The position numbers and the translations under genes are program-made. Of a DNA stretch of 64,000 nt, positions 8,295-16,136 are shown piece after piece. Position 1 is the first letter of the stretch. The number at the start of each line of letters is the position of its first letter. The stretch spans positions 62,001 through 126,000 of the forward strand of contig CAVRXD010000012.1 in the NCBI GenBank assembly GCA_963725065.1. Direction: 5' to 3'. The notes beneath the pieces are model-generated. The model had not been told where the DNA came from, did not search any database, and worked only from the letters and a program-made list of their open reading frames with translations. Source of the stretch: VAZQ01 sp963725065 (GTDB lineage Bacteria; Pseudomonadota; Alphaproteobacteria; Rhizobiales; Xanthobacteraceae).

Positions 8295-8456
8295 ATGAAC
8301 GTCATCATTGGCGTGCTCATCACCTTCCTGGTCATTATTTTGGTGCTTTACCTCGTCAACATGCTGCCGATTGATGGCCGCGCCAAGCAGATCGTGCGAA
8401 TCATCGTGATCATCATCGGCGTTATTTCGCTGCTGAAGTACCTCGCCGTATTCTGA
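8295..8456 (+). CDS. Small membrane protein, Thivi_2564-like
   Basis: A 53-residue protein made of two hydrophobic segments (about 3-21 and 33-52) joined by a short loop NMLPIDGRAKQ. This layout matches the tiny Thivi_2564 family membrane proteins, whose role is unknown. Its lysine and arginine-containing loop should lie on the cytoplasmic side. It precedes the DHFR-like gene by 18 bases and may be cotranscribed. Confidence 0.6.
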   Translation: MNVIIGVLITFLVIILVLYLVNMLPIDGRAKQIVRIIVIIIGVISLLKYLAVF

Positions 8457-8474
8457 GCGTTACCCGCCCCCGGC

Positions 8475-9035
8475 ATGCCGGCCCCAAGCCGCATCGAGGC
8501 CTTCGCCATCATTTCCGCCGATGGCATGATCGCCGATGCAGCCGGCCACATGCCGGATGCGCTGAAGATCGAAGCCGACCAGCAGTTTTTCCATGCCGGC
8601 CTGGATCGCGCGGCGGTGGTCGTACATGGGCGGCGTTCTCACGAGGGGGGGCCGAATGCGGCGCGGCGCCGTCGACTGATCGTGACCAGCCGCGTGCCCC
8701 GGCTGGCACCTGCCCCGGCTTACCCCCACGCGCTGTTGTGGAACCCGATAGGCGCTTCGCTCGCCGAAGCGTGGAGTGGGTTCGGCTCGCCTGCCGGCAC
8801 TCTTGCCGTCGTCGGCGGCGCGGATGTCTACGCGCTGTTCTGGGGCGTTGGCTACGATGCCTTCCACCTCACCCGCGTCGCGCAGGCTCGGCTTCCCGGC
8901 GGCCGCCCGGTCTTTCGCGGCCTGTCAACCATTCATAGCCCGGAAGACGTCCTGGCGAGCCATGGGCTGCGTCCAGGCCGGACGCAGATGCTCGATCCGG
9001 CGGCCGGAGTGACGCTCGTGACCTGGCAGCCCTGA
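8475..9035 (+). CDS. Dihydrofolate reductase family / RibD C-terminal-like protein
   Basis: A 186-residue single-domain protein of the DHFR-like fold: N-terminal AFAIISADGMIADAAGHMPD, a central RLIVTSRV strand, and the NADPH-binding GGADVYALFW. Such stand-alone domains are related to the reductase half of RibD, but most have unknown substrates; the usual folate-site residues are not evident. No ribosome site is obvious. The gene ends one base before the oppositely oriented DUF3551 gene. Confidence 0.75.
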   Translation: MPAPSRIEAFAIISADGMIADAAGHMPDALKIEADQQFFHAGLDRAAVVVHGRRSHEGGPNAARRRRLIVTSRVPRLAPAPAYPHALLWNPIGASLAEAWSGFGSPAGTLAVVGGADVYALFWGVGYDAFHLTRVAQARLPGGRPVFRGLSTIHSPEDVLASHGLRPGRTQMLDPAAGVTLVTWQP

Positions 9036-9305
9036 TTATCTGCGGACGCGCCGCGGCGGCGGCTTCGGGGCAGCCAATGCGCGCGGATTTTGCGCGCAGC
9101 TTCCCCCGAGGCCCCTTGCGGTCGCCATGCACTGATCGAACGTGTAGTAGCCGCAGTCCCAGCCGCCATCGCGCCCGCCCATATTCGCGCACCATGGCGC
9201 GGTCTGGGCCCAATCGGCTCTTGCTACAGTCCCGGATATCAGCACCCCCGCGCCGGCGAGCGCGATCGTCAGTGCGGGCAGCCAAGAGGAGCGATTGAAC
9301 GCCAT
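9036..9305 (-). CDS. DUF3551 family small secreted protein
   Basis: An 89-residue protein with a signal peptide ending near VARA, then WCANMGGRDGGWDCGYYTF, QCMATARGLGG and a final C. The four cysteines and the FDQCMATARG motif are diagnostic of DUF3551, a family largely confined to Bradyrhizobium and relatives. Expected in the periplasm or outside the cell; function unknown. The C-terminus is basic and proline-rich. Confidence 0.85.
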   Translation of the reverse strand: MAFNRSSWLPALTIALAGAGVLISGTVARADWAQTAPWCANMGGRDGGWDCGYYTFDQCMATARGLGGSCAQNPRALAAPKPPPRRVRR

Positions 9306-9463
9306 GGAATCACCCAGAGTTACTCTTCAGGCAGCATGATGACGGGTTCTTCCATCGCTCGCAATCTTGCCCAAAACGCGACCGGCGCAGCCCCACGCGA
9401 GGCGGCTTGTCACGCCCAGTTCCTCGGCGCAAACTTGCGGCGAGAAGCCAAAGGAGAAGCCTG

Positions 9464-9865
9464 ATGAGCATGAGCGTCGGTGTGCTCGACCACTACAATG
9501 TTTCGACCCGCAACCTCGGCGACACCGTTCGTTTTTATGAGGACGTCTTAGGTCTCACCAACGGGCCAAGGCCGCCGTTCGATTTCCCGGGCGCGTGGCT
9601 TTACAGCGAAGGCCGCCCGGTGCTGCATCTCAACGATATCTCGCCCACCGACCAGCCGCAGCGCCCGGATTCGGGCGTCATCGATCATGTCGCCTTTGGC
9701 AGCCGCGGCTTCGAGGCCATGAAGCGTCACCTCGCGCAAAAAGGCGTGTCGTTTCGCGTCAATGTGGTGCCGAACAGTTCGCGCCGGCAGATCTTCGTAA
9801 CTGATCCGAACAATGTGCTGATCGAGCTCAACTTCGACGTCGCGAACGAGCCGGCCGCCGCCTAG
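9464..9865 (+). CDS. VOC family (glyoxalase/dioxygenase fold) protein
   Basis: A 133-residue vicinal-oxygen-chelate protein. Likely metal ligands are H10 in LDHYN, H in VIDHVAF and E in LIELNFD, giving the usual two-histidine-one-glutamate site. Members include lactoylglutathione lyase and extradiol dioxygenases, and this one is closer to short glyoxalase-like proteins of unknown substrate. The ATG at 9464 follows AAGGAGAAG. It converges on speE with only 5 bases between stops. Confidence 0.82.
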   Translation: MSMSVGVLDHYNVSTRNLGDTVRFYEDVLGLTNGPRPPFDFPGAWLYSEGRPVLHLNDISPTDQPQRPDSGVIDHVAFGSRGFEAMKRHLAQKGVSFRVNVVPNSSRRQIFVTDPNNVLIELNFDVANEPAAA

Positions 9866-9870
9866 ACCGT

Positions 9871-10779
9871 TCATGCACGGCGCACCCGCGGCTGCCGCCG
9901 ATTTGCTTTCGCAACGTTCTCGGCAATGAAACGGGGCAGCGCGAATGCCGCCACGTGCACCTCTGGAGTCCAATATTTGGTCGGGAAGCGGCCAGCCTTG
10001 CGGTAGCGCTCGGCGATGGTCTTGACCGAAATCTGACGCATCCTGGCGTCATCGGTGGCCCACCCCATGGCCATATGGCCCCCGACATAGGTCGGGATCG
10101 CCGCGATATAGCAATAGCTGTCGGCGAACAACTTGCGACGCTTGACGACGGCGGACGTGAGCTCACCCGGTTGAAACATCGGGACGCCGTTCTGCGTAAC
10201 CATCACCGCGCCCGTAGTCATGCAGCGTCTGCAGGCGGCGAAGAATTTCTGGCTGAACAGCACCTTGCCGGGCCCGTGGGGATCGGTGGAATCGACGATG
10301 ATGACGTCAAAGCGCCGATCGGTCTTGGCGACGTATTTCATGCCGTCGGCGATGATCAGATCGAAGCGCTTGTCGGCGAGCACCGGCTTGGTGAACTCCG
10401 GAAAATGCTCCTTGGAGAATTCGACGACGGAGGCGTCGATCTCGACCTGGGTGAGGCGCTTGACTGCGTTGTGCTTGAGCACCTCTTCCGCGATACCGCA
10501 GTCGCCGCCACCGACGATCAGCACTTCCCTGGCGTTGCCATGGGCAAGGATCGGCACATGGGTCATCATCTCGTGGTAGACAAACTCATCGGCGGTCGTG
10601 ACCTGGGTCGCGCCATCGAGCATCAGGATCTTGCCGAAGAACGAGTGCTCGAACAACACGAGGTGCTGATGCTCAGTCTGCGCCTCATAGATGACCCGCT
10701 TGGCCTCATAGGTCATGCGGAAGCCGAGGTCGTCGAACAGAGTTTCGGGAATCTGGCGTTTTCCGGCCATGATCGACAT
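9871..10779 (-). CDS. speE: Spermidine synthase (polyamine aminopropyltransferase)
   Basis: Transfers the aminopropyl group from decarboxylated SAM to putrescine to make spermidine in the cytoplasm. Visible features: the N-terminal barrel with YHEMMTHVPILAHG, the nucleotide-binding LIVGGGDCGIAEEVLKH, and the active-site VDSTDPHGPG. About 302 residues, normal length. ATG at 10779 is used; TTG directly upstream and ATG at 10770 are alternatives with no decisive ribosome site. It lies just downstream of speD on the same strand, so the two successive steps of spermidine synthesis are encoded together. Confidence 0.93.
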   Translation of the reverse strand: MSIMAGKRQIPETLFDDLGFRMTYEAKRVIYEAQTEHQHLVLFEHSFFGKILMLDGATQVTTADEFVYHEMMTHVPILAHGNAREVLIVGGGDCGIAEEVLKHNAVKRLTQVEIDASVVEFSKEHFPEFTKPVLADKRFDLIIADGMKYVAKTDRRFDVIIVDSTDPHGPGKVLFSQKFFAACRRCMTTGAVMVTQNGVPMFQPGELTSAVVKRRKLFADSYCYIAAIPTYVGGHMAMGWATDDARMRQISVKTIAERYRKAGRFPTKYWTPEVHVAAFALPRFIAENVAKANRRQPRVRRA

Positions 10780-10842
10780 CAAATGACAAACGACGGCGAC
10801 GCGGACCTCCCGTCGCCTATGTTCCGTCGTCTGTCCTCTGCT

Positions 10843-11322
10843 TTAAGGCGCTCGCCCGCGCAGAATTTCGTTGACGTCGACCCGCTTCGCCTTGAAAGCC
10901 TCCCGCAGCACGGGGATGCAGGCGTCTGGAGAAGCCTTGCCGCACATGAACACGTCGAGCGCAGCATAGCCCGCGTCAGGCCAAGTGTGGATCGAGATAT
11001 GGCTCTCGGCCAGCACCGCAACCCCGGACACGCCATTCGGCTGGAAATGGTGGACGTGAATATGCAGGAGCGTCGCCTGCGCGGCGTCCACGCAGCGGCG
11101 CAGGGTGGTTTCGATCAAATCGATGTCGTTGAGACCTTCGGCTCCATGCAGATCGATGATGAGATGTACGCCTGCGCAACGCACGCCGTCGCGAATGGCG
11201 AAATGATCATCGCGATCTTCGGCAGGCGCCGCCTTGACCACTGCAACGTGAGCCGCATTGTTTCGGGCGGTGGCCGGAGCTTCCGAGCCTTTCCGCGATC
11301 GCAAGAGGGCGTTCTGGCGCAT
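10843..11322 (-). CDS. speD: S-adenosylmethionine decarboxylase proenzyme
   Basis: A 159-residue prokaryotic SpeH-type enzyme that supplies decarboxylated SAM to SpeE. Self-cleavage is expected between E106 and S107 in LAESHISIHTW, turning the serine into the pyruvoyl cofactor. H112 and the cysteine in VFMCGK are the proton donors used in processing and catalysis. The first roughly 45 residues form an extension before the conserved GVHLIIDLHG core, as in other Rhizobiales. The ATG at 11322 is chosen because GGGGAGG lies just upstream; longer frames exist but lack support. Confidence 0.93.
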   Translation of the reverse strand: MRQNALLRSRKGSEAPATARNNAAHVAVVKAAPAEDRDDHFAIRDGVRCAGVHLIIDLHGAEGLNDIDLIETTLRRCVDAAQATLLHIHVHHFQPNGVSGVAVLAESHISIHTWPDAGYAALDVFMCGKASPDACIPVLREAFKAKRVDVNEILRGRAP

Positions 11323-11660
11323 TGCCGTCCTCCCCAACCGAGTGATCCATCCCGAGTACCGGCGAGCGGCGTCAGGCAAGCGAATGCCGCCCGACCAGTC
11401 CGCGCACGGACAGGTCACAGCGGCTGGTCCCCAAATAAGGCTCGGGTCCCCGGAGTCAAGAAGATTCTCATACAGCACGGTCGGAAGGGCTGTCCGGGCC
11501 GGCAGACGTGACGCGCGCATTCTTCGAGCGTTGATGACGCCGCGCCACAGCCCGCGTACCGAGCCGACCCCAGCCTGGAACAGCCCTCCCACAACGGTTA
11601 TGGTCGCTCGTATCCGTCGGTCCTGACGGAGCCATACACAACAATGAACACGAGGCAGGG
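11323..11660. other. Divergent intergenic region speD / amidohydrolase
   Basis: No convincing gene. It must hold the promoters for speD-speE (leftward) and the amidohydrolase (rightward). I cannot identify clear promoter boxes or a known riboswitch. Confidence 0.4.
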
Positions 11661-12773
11661 ATGAGCGCCAATTCCACCCGACGCAAGTTTTTCCGCAGCT
11701 GTGCGTGTTGCGAGCCATCGTGTTTGCCCGCGAGCCCGGCGCGGCGAACGTTCTTGGCCGGCGGTGCGGCTGCGCTGGGCCTGGGGACGCTGGCGACCAT
11801 CGACCGGATCGCGACCCCCGCCGTTGCGCAACCGGCCCCTGCCCGGCCGCGGATCGACGTCCATCACCATTTCATCCCCCAATTCCACGTCGACTCCATG
11901 ATGGCCCCTGGACGCCGCGCTGGAGCACCCCCGCCGAAGTGGTCGCCGGCCCTATCGCTCGAGGACATGGACAAGAGCGGGATTGCGACCTCGATCCTGT
12001 CGATCGCTCAGCCCGGCATCTGGTATGGAAACAACGTCGAGGAGTCTCGCAATCTTGCGCGCCAGCTCAACGAATACGGCGCCAAGATGGGAAAGGACCA
12101 TCCCGGCCGCTTCGGTCTCTTTGCCGTGATTGCGCCGCCAGACGTGGACGGCAGTCTCAGGGAGATCGAATATGCCTTCGATACCCTCAAGGCCGACGGC
12201 ATCGGGCTGCTGACCAGTTACCAGGACAAGTATCTCGGCGATCCCTCCTTTGCGCCGGTCTATGAGGAACTCAACCGGCGCAAGGCGGTAATCTACGTCC
12301 ATCCGACCACGCCCGACTGCTGCCGCGGCCTCGTCCCGGGCATCCCGCCGGGGTCGATCGAATACGCAACCGATTCCACCCGCACGATCGCGCACCTGGT
12401 CTTCAGCGGCACGGCCATGAAGTTTCCGGATATTCGCTGGATCTTCTCACATAGCGGCGGGACGCTTCCGTTTCTCAGCGGTCGCTTCGTGCGGCTCGCC
12501 GAGGAGCGCAAGCTGGCGAACCTGCCCAATGGTCCGCTGCCCGAGTTCAGGAAGTTTCACTACGAGCTCGCGCAGGGCAATACCCCCGGCCAGATCGCGG
12601 CGTTGCTCAAGATGGTGCCGATATCGCAGGTCATGTACGGGACGGACTTTCCATTCCGCGATGGCGCGGAAGTGAACCAGGGCATCGCGGCGTGGGGCTT
12701 CAGCAGCGACGATCTGCGGGCCATCGAGCGCGAGAATGCGCTCAAGCTGCTGCCGCGCGTCAAGGCAGGGTAA
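11661..12773 (+). CDS. Amidohydrolase-2 family protein, Tat-exported
   Basis: A 370-residue metal-dependent hydrolase or decarboxylase of the ACMSD-like group (PF04909). Metal ligands are visible: H68 and H70 in DVHHHF, H214 in IYVHPTT, H264 in IFSHSGG and D329 in YGTDFPF. The N-terminus has two twin-arginine stretches, TRRKFFRS (about 6-13) and ARRTFLAGG (about 27-35), the second followed by a hydrophobic run typical of Tat export. The cysteine cluster CACCEPSC between them is unusual. GAGGCAGGG precedes the ATG. The Bug-type receptor gene follows within 30 bases, a frequent pairing for uptake and breakdown of organic acids. Confidence 0.86.
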   Translation: MSANSTRRKFFRSCACCEPSCLPASPARRTFLAGGAAALGLGTLATIDRIATPAVAQPAPARPRIDVHHHFIPQFHVDSMMAPGRRAGAPPPKWSPALSLEDMDKSGIATSILSIAQPGIWYGNNVEESRNLARQLNEYGAKMGKDHPGRFGLFAVIAPPDVDGSLREIEYAFDTLKADGIGLLTSYQDKYLGDPSFAPVYEELNRRKAVIYVHPTTPDCCRGLVPGIPPGSIEYATDSTRTIAHLVFSGTAMKFPDIRWIFSHSGGTLPFLSGRFVRLAEERKLANLPNGPLPEFRKFHYELAQGNTPGQIAALLKMVPISQVMYGTDFPFRDGAEVNQGIAAWGFSSDDLRAIERENALKLLPRVKAG

Positions 12774-12799
12774 ATCGTTCCGCCATGGGCGAGAGGCCC

Positions 12800-13787
12800 A
12801 TGCGCCTGCGGATGCGGTGGCGCAAGGTCGCGGCCTTGGCTGCTTCCTTGGTCATGTTCGGTACAGCCACCCCTGCCTGGCCGCAATATCCCGGCAAGCC
12901 GGTGCGCGTGATTGTGCCGTTCGCGGCGGGCGGCACGCCCGATGTGGTCGGGCGCATCGTCAGTCAGCAGCTTGCCGCGCAGACCGGGCAGGCGTTCGTG
13001 GTAGAGAACCGACCGGGCGCGGACGGCGTCGTCGGCGCGCAGACCGTGGCGGAAGCGCCGCCCGACGGCTACACGCTGCTCGTCACCTCGAGTTCGTTCG
13101 TCGTCAATCCAAGCTTTCACAAGAAGCTGCCGTTCGACGTGGTGCGCGACTTCGAGCCCGTGAGCAATCTCGCGCTCACCGAAGCCTATATCCTCGGGGT
13201 CAATCCCGGCCTGCCGGTGCGCACTGTTCAGGAGCTGATCGCGCTGGCGCGGCGCTCGGACAGCAAGATTTCGTTCGGCTCTCCCGGCGTCGGCAACGGG
13301 CTCCACTTGGCCGCCGAACTGTTCAAGTCGCTCACCCGGACGCAGATGGTGCATGTGCCGTACCGCGGGGCCGCGCCGGCCATCACCGGGCTGATCGCGG
13401 GCGACGTCCAGGTCATGTTCATGACGCCGCCGTCGTCGCTCCCCTTCATCGAGGGCGAGAAAATACGGGCGCTGGCCTACACTGCCGCCAGACGTTTTGG
13501 GCGCCTCCCCGACGTGCCGACCATGGCGGAAGCCGGCGTACACCGGAATGGAGGGGCTCGCCAGTTGGACCGGAATGTTTGCGCCCGCAAAGACGCCCGA
13601 TGCGATCCTCGCCCGGCTCCACGAGGAGGTGCGGAAGGCGGTCGCAACCGCTGCCCTGCGCGATCGGCTGACCGGCATCGGCGTTATTCCGCTCGGTAGT
13701 GCGCCGGCTGAGTTCAAGCTGTTCATTGCCGCGCAGGTCAAGCAGATCGCCGATATTGCGCGAGCCGCCGGCATCGAGCCGCAGTGA
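12800..13787 (+). pseudogene. Tripartite tricarboxylate transporter (Bug) receptor, frameshifted
   Basis: A Bug-family periplasmic receptor with a signal peptide ending at PAWPQ, then YPGKPVRVIVPFAAGG, VVENRPGADGVVGA and YRGAAPAITGLIAGDVQ. The frame is lost at 13538: after MAEAG an extra g makes the frame read VHRNGG, while the next frame continues YTGMEGLASWTGMFAPAKTP to a stop at 13787. Removing that base restores a full protein of about 328 residues. It may be a real inactivating mutation or a consensus error. ATG at 12800 follows GAGAGG; ATG at 12785 is an alternative. No permease subunits are nearby, as is common for this large family. Confidence 0.85.
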
Positions 13788-13801
13788 GCGTCGAGCCGCT
13801 T

Positions 13802-13861
13802 CGTCATTCCGGAGCCACCGATCTCAGGAAACCCGAGATCGGTGGAGCGCCCCGGATGACG
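13802..13861. repeat. Long palindromic element between converging genes
   Basis: An 11-bp perfect inner stem (CCACCGATCTC at 13815-13825 and GAGATCGGTGG at 13835-13845) is enclosed by near-complementary outer arms CGTCATTCCGG and CCGGATGACG. This two-tier layout is typical of Rhizobiales dispersed palindromes. Its place between two converging genes also suits a bidirectional transcription terminator; the region beyond it contains a short T-run at 13866-13872. Confidence 0.65.
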
Positions 13862-13875
13862 GCATTATTTTTACC

Positions 13876-15444
13876 TCACCCCGCGACTGTGGCCCATTTC
13901 GCCGCCAATTGCTCGGCCCCGCGCAGGGACACGGCAAGGATCGTGTAGGTCGGATTCGAGGCACCTTCGGTCGGGAAGATGCTAGGCCCCGCGACGTAGA
14001 GGTTCGGCAACTCGTGGCACTGGCCAAAGCTATTGACCACCGAGTTGGCCGCGTCCGTACCCATGATGGTGCCACCGTGCAGGTGGGTCGTCGGTATGGC
14101 GGCGCGCCCCACCCAGACCTCCTTGGCGCCGGCGGCCTTGGCGGCCTTCTGCCCCTCTTCGAGGTTGGCATTCCACAGCGCGACCGCGTCCTGGTCGAAG
14201 CTGTGAGTGAGGCGGCCGAGCGGCATGCCGAACTCGTCCTTGTCGCTCGCGAGCTCGATCCGGTTCTCAATGTTTGGCAAGCCCTCGCCGAACATGCTGA
14301 TCCGGGTAAAGCCACGGGCAGCACGTTTCATGTAGTCATGCAGGTCAGGGCCGAACAGATCAGGGCGGGTATTGGCAAAGTCGTGCGTCTTTTGCGCCGC
14401 ACCGCAGGTGATGTAGGTGCTGCCAAACGCGTCCTTATAGCTCGTCTTGCCGTAGCGGTCGTAGGACATGTACTGCGCGCCGATCGTGCCCAGATGGTTT
14501 TGGATGTCTTCGTCGAAGATCGCGTTGATCCCCGCGATCGAGTGCGTCATCATGTATTTACCGACGAGGCCGTTTGAATTGTTGAGCCCCTTCGAGTGCT
14601 TGTCGGTCGCCGAGTTGAGCAAGAGGCGGGAGTTCTGTCCCGACCACGCGGCCAGCACGACGACGTTCGCTTCCTGGACTTGGCGCACTTTTTTTTCGTC
14701 ATAATACTCGACGCCGGCGACCTTGGTGCCCTGGGCGTTAGTCAGCACGCGCGTGACGCTGCAAAGCGCGCGCACCTCGGCTTTGGCCTTTCTGGCCTCG
14801 CTGAGGTAGGTGACCGTCGGATTGGCAAGCGCACCGGTCGGGCAGCCCACATGGCACCAGCCGTCGTAGATGCAGGCCGGCCGCCCCTTGAATTCGGTCG
14901 AGTTCATCGCGACCGGCGCCGGCACCATGCGGATGCCCAGCGACTCGAAGCCCTTCACCCAGATTTCGCCGTGGCGGAAGGTCTTCATCGGCGGCATCGG
15001 ATAGGATTGGCCCGCCGGGCGCCACTTCTCCTCCGCCTTGGCATCGCCCGACATGCCGATGTCATGGGCGACCTTGTCGTAGAACGGCGCGACATCCTGA
15101 TAGGAGATCGGCCAATCAAGCGCGCGGTTGTGCTCGCTCTTGATCTTGTAATCGTTCGGCAGAAAACGTGGGTGATTGGCGAAATAGTGCAGCGCTGCAC
15201 CCCCCACGCCCCAGCCGGCCTGGCCGGCATAGCCGAACGGATTCTTGCCTTCGAGCAGAAAAGGGGCGCCGGCCGGCCTGATCCGCCGTCCCCACATCTC
15301 CGAGCTGATCAGGTCGGACATCTGCCAGTCGGGACCGGCCTCCAGCAACACGACCTTCTTGCCGGCCTTGGCCAGCACCGATGCATACACCGAGCCGGAC
15401 GCGCCGGCGCCGACGATGACGACATCCACTTTTTCGTTCGCCAT
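13876..15444 (-). CDS. GMC family oxidoreductase, large subunit (copy A)
   Basis: A 522-residue FAD-dependent dehydrogenase of the glucose-methanol-choline superfamily, closest in layout to the catalytic subunit of membrane-bound gluconate or sugar dehydrogenases. The dinucleotide motif VIVGAGASGSVYAS is at about residues 8-21; a cysteine motif WCHVGCPTGAL lies mid-protein; the C-terminus has HLHGGTIMGTD and the FAD-binding PTYTILAVSLRGAEQL. It has no signal of its own and is probably exported together with its Tat-bearing small subunit, whose stop codon lies one base before this ATG. No cytochrome c subunit is adjacent, so the electron acceptor is unknown. It resembles copy B (16137-17717) throughout. 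Confidence 0.9.
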   Translation of the reverse strand: MANEKVDVVIVGAGASGSVYASVLAKAGKKVVLLEAGPDWQMSDLISSEMWGRRIRPAGAPFLLEGKNPFGYAGQAGWGVGGAALHYFANHPRFLPNDYKIKSEHNRALDWPISYQDVAPFYDKVAHDIGMSGDAKAEEKWRPAGQSYPMPPMKTFRHGEIWVKGFESLGIRMVPAPVAMNSTEFKGRPACIYDGWCHVGCPTGALANPTVTYLSEARKAKAEVRALCSVTRVLTNAQGTKVAGVEYYDEKKVRQVQEANVVVLAAWSGQNSRLLLNSATDKHSKGLNNSNGLVGKYMMTHSIAGINAIFDEDIQNHLGTIGAQYMSYDRYGKTSYKDAFGSTYITCGAAQKTHDFANTRPDLFGPDLHDYMKRAARGFTRISMFGEGLPNIENRIELASDKDEFGMPLGRLTHSFDQDAVALWNANLEEGQKAAKAAGAKEVWVGRAAIPTTHLHGGTIMGTDAANSVVNSFGQCHELPNLYVAGPSIFPTEGASNPTYTILAVSLRGAEQLAAKWATVAG

Positions 15445-15445
15445 G

Positions 15446-16006
15446 TCACCACCTCTTCGTTGGCACGATGTGGGCTTGGTAGGGGATGCCGAGGGCGGCG
15501 TAGCCCTCCATCGTTCCGTACACGACATCGACGGCATCGCTGCGCAGGATGGTGTAGACAAACCCTCCGCTCGGTCCGGTCCAGCCTTCGATCTTGTTCT
15601 GGCGCATATTGTTGACGAAATCGCGCTGATCGGTCGTCGACAGCGCCGCAAATTTCCGGCCGGTGACCTTCTCGCTGCCGCGGTCAACCGCGCCGATGGC
15701 GGCGCGATAGAAATTCGCAAACGGTGGACGCACGTTGAAGATGCGCGCCTGCAGCAGCGCCTCCTCCGCCGGCACTGAGATCTGGTGGTCGATGAAATGC
15801 GCAATGCCGGCCTTGCGCGCGCCGGGCACCAGCGTCTCGCCCAGCGCCTCGATGGTTTCGCCTTCGTTGGCGTTGAGCAGCCGGAACGGCACACCCTGCG
15901 TCCGCGCCGCCCCCGGGGTAAGCAGCACTTCGACGCCGCCTACCGTGAAGGCGAGTACGCCGCTTCCCGCGCCCTTCATAAAGGCGCGTCGTTCTATCTG
16001 ATCCAT
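15446..16006 (-). CDS. Gluconate 2-dehydrogenase subunit 3 family protein (copy A)
   Basis: A 186-residue small subunit (PF13618 type). The N-terminus MDQIERRAFMKGAGSGVLAF is a twin-arginine signal that would carry the folded heterodimer to the periplasm. The rest includes ALGETLVPGARKAGIAHFID and IEGWTGPSGGFVY, conserved in this subunit. It starts after GGGAGG, and the catalytic subunit follows within one base, so the two are translationally coupled. A paralogous pair lies immediately upstream. Confidence 0.88.
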   Translation of the reverse strand: MDQIERRAFMKGAGSGVLAFTVGGVEVLLTPGAARTQGVPFRLLNANEGETIEALGETLVPGARKAGIAHFIDHQISVPAEEALLQARIFNVRPPFANFYRAAIGAVDRGSEKVTGRKFAALSTTDQRDFVNNMRQNKIEGWTGPSGGFVYTILRSDAVDVVYGTMEGYAALGIPYQAHIVPTKRW

Positions 16007-16136
16007 GCAGTCCTCCCTATCGGCGCTCCCAAGCGCTTCGCCGGTCGTTGCGTCCGGCTTGTTCTGAATTATTCCAAAGTGATCGTGACCCTCCTTTTCA
16101 TCCCCGTCAACGCTGCTCGCGCATGCTTCAGCGAGA

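Noticed and set aside
9955..11511. 518-codon open frame opposite speE and speD
   Set aside because: It spans two well-identified genes on the other strand and has no family features; shadow frame.
12560..13807. 415-codon open frame opposite the Bug receptor
   Set aside because: The Bug receptor frame matches its family on the plus strand in two parts; the antisense product looks like random Arg/Ala/Gly-rich sequence.
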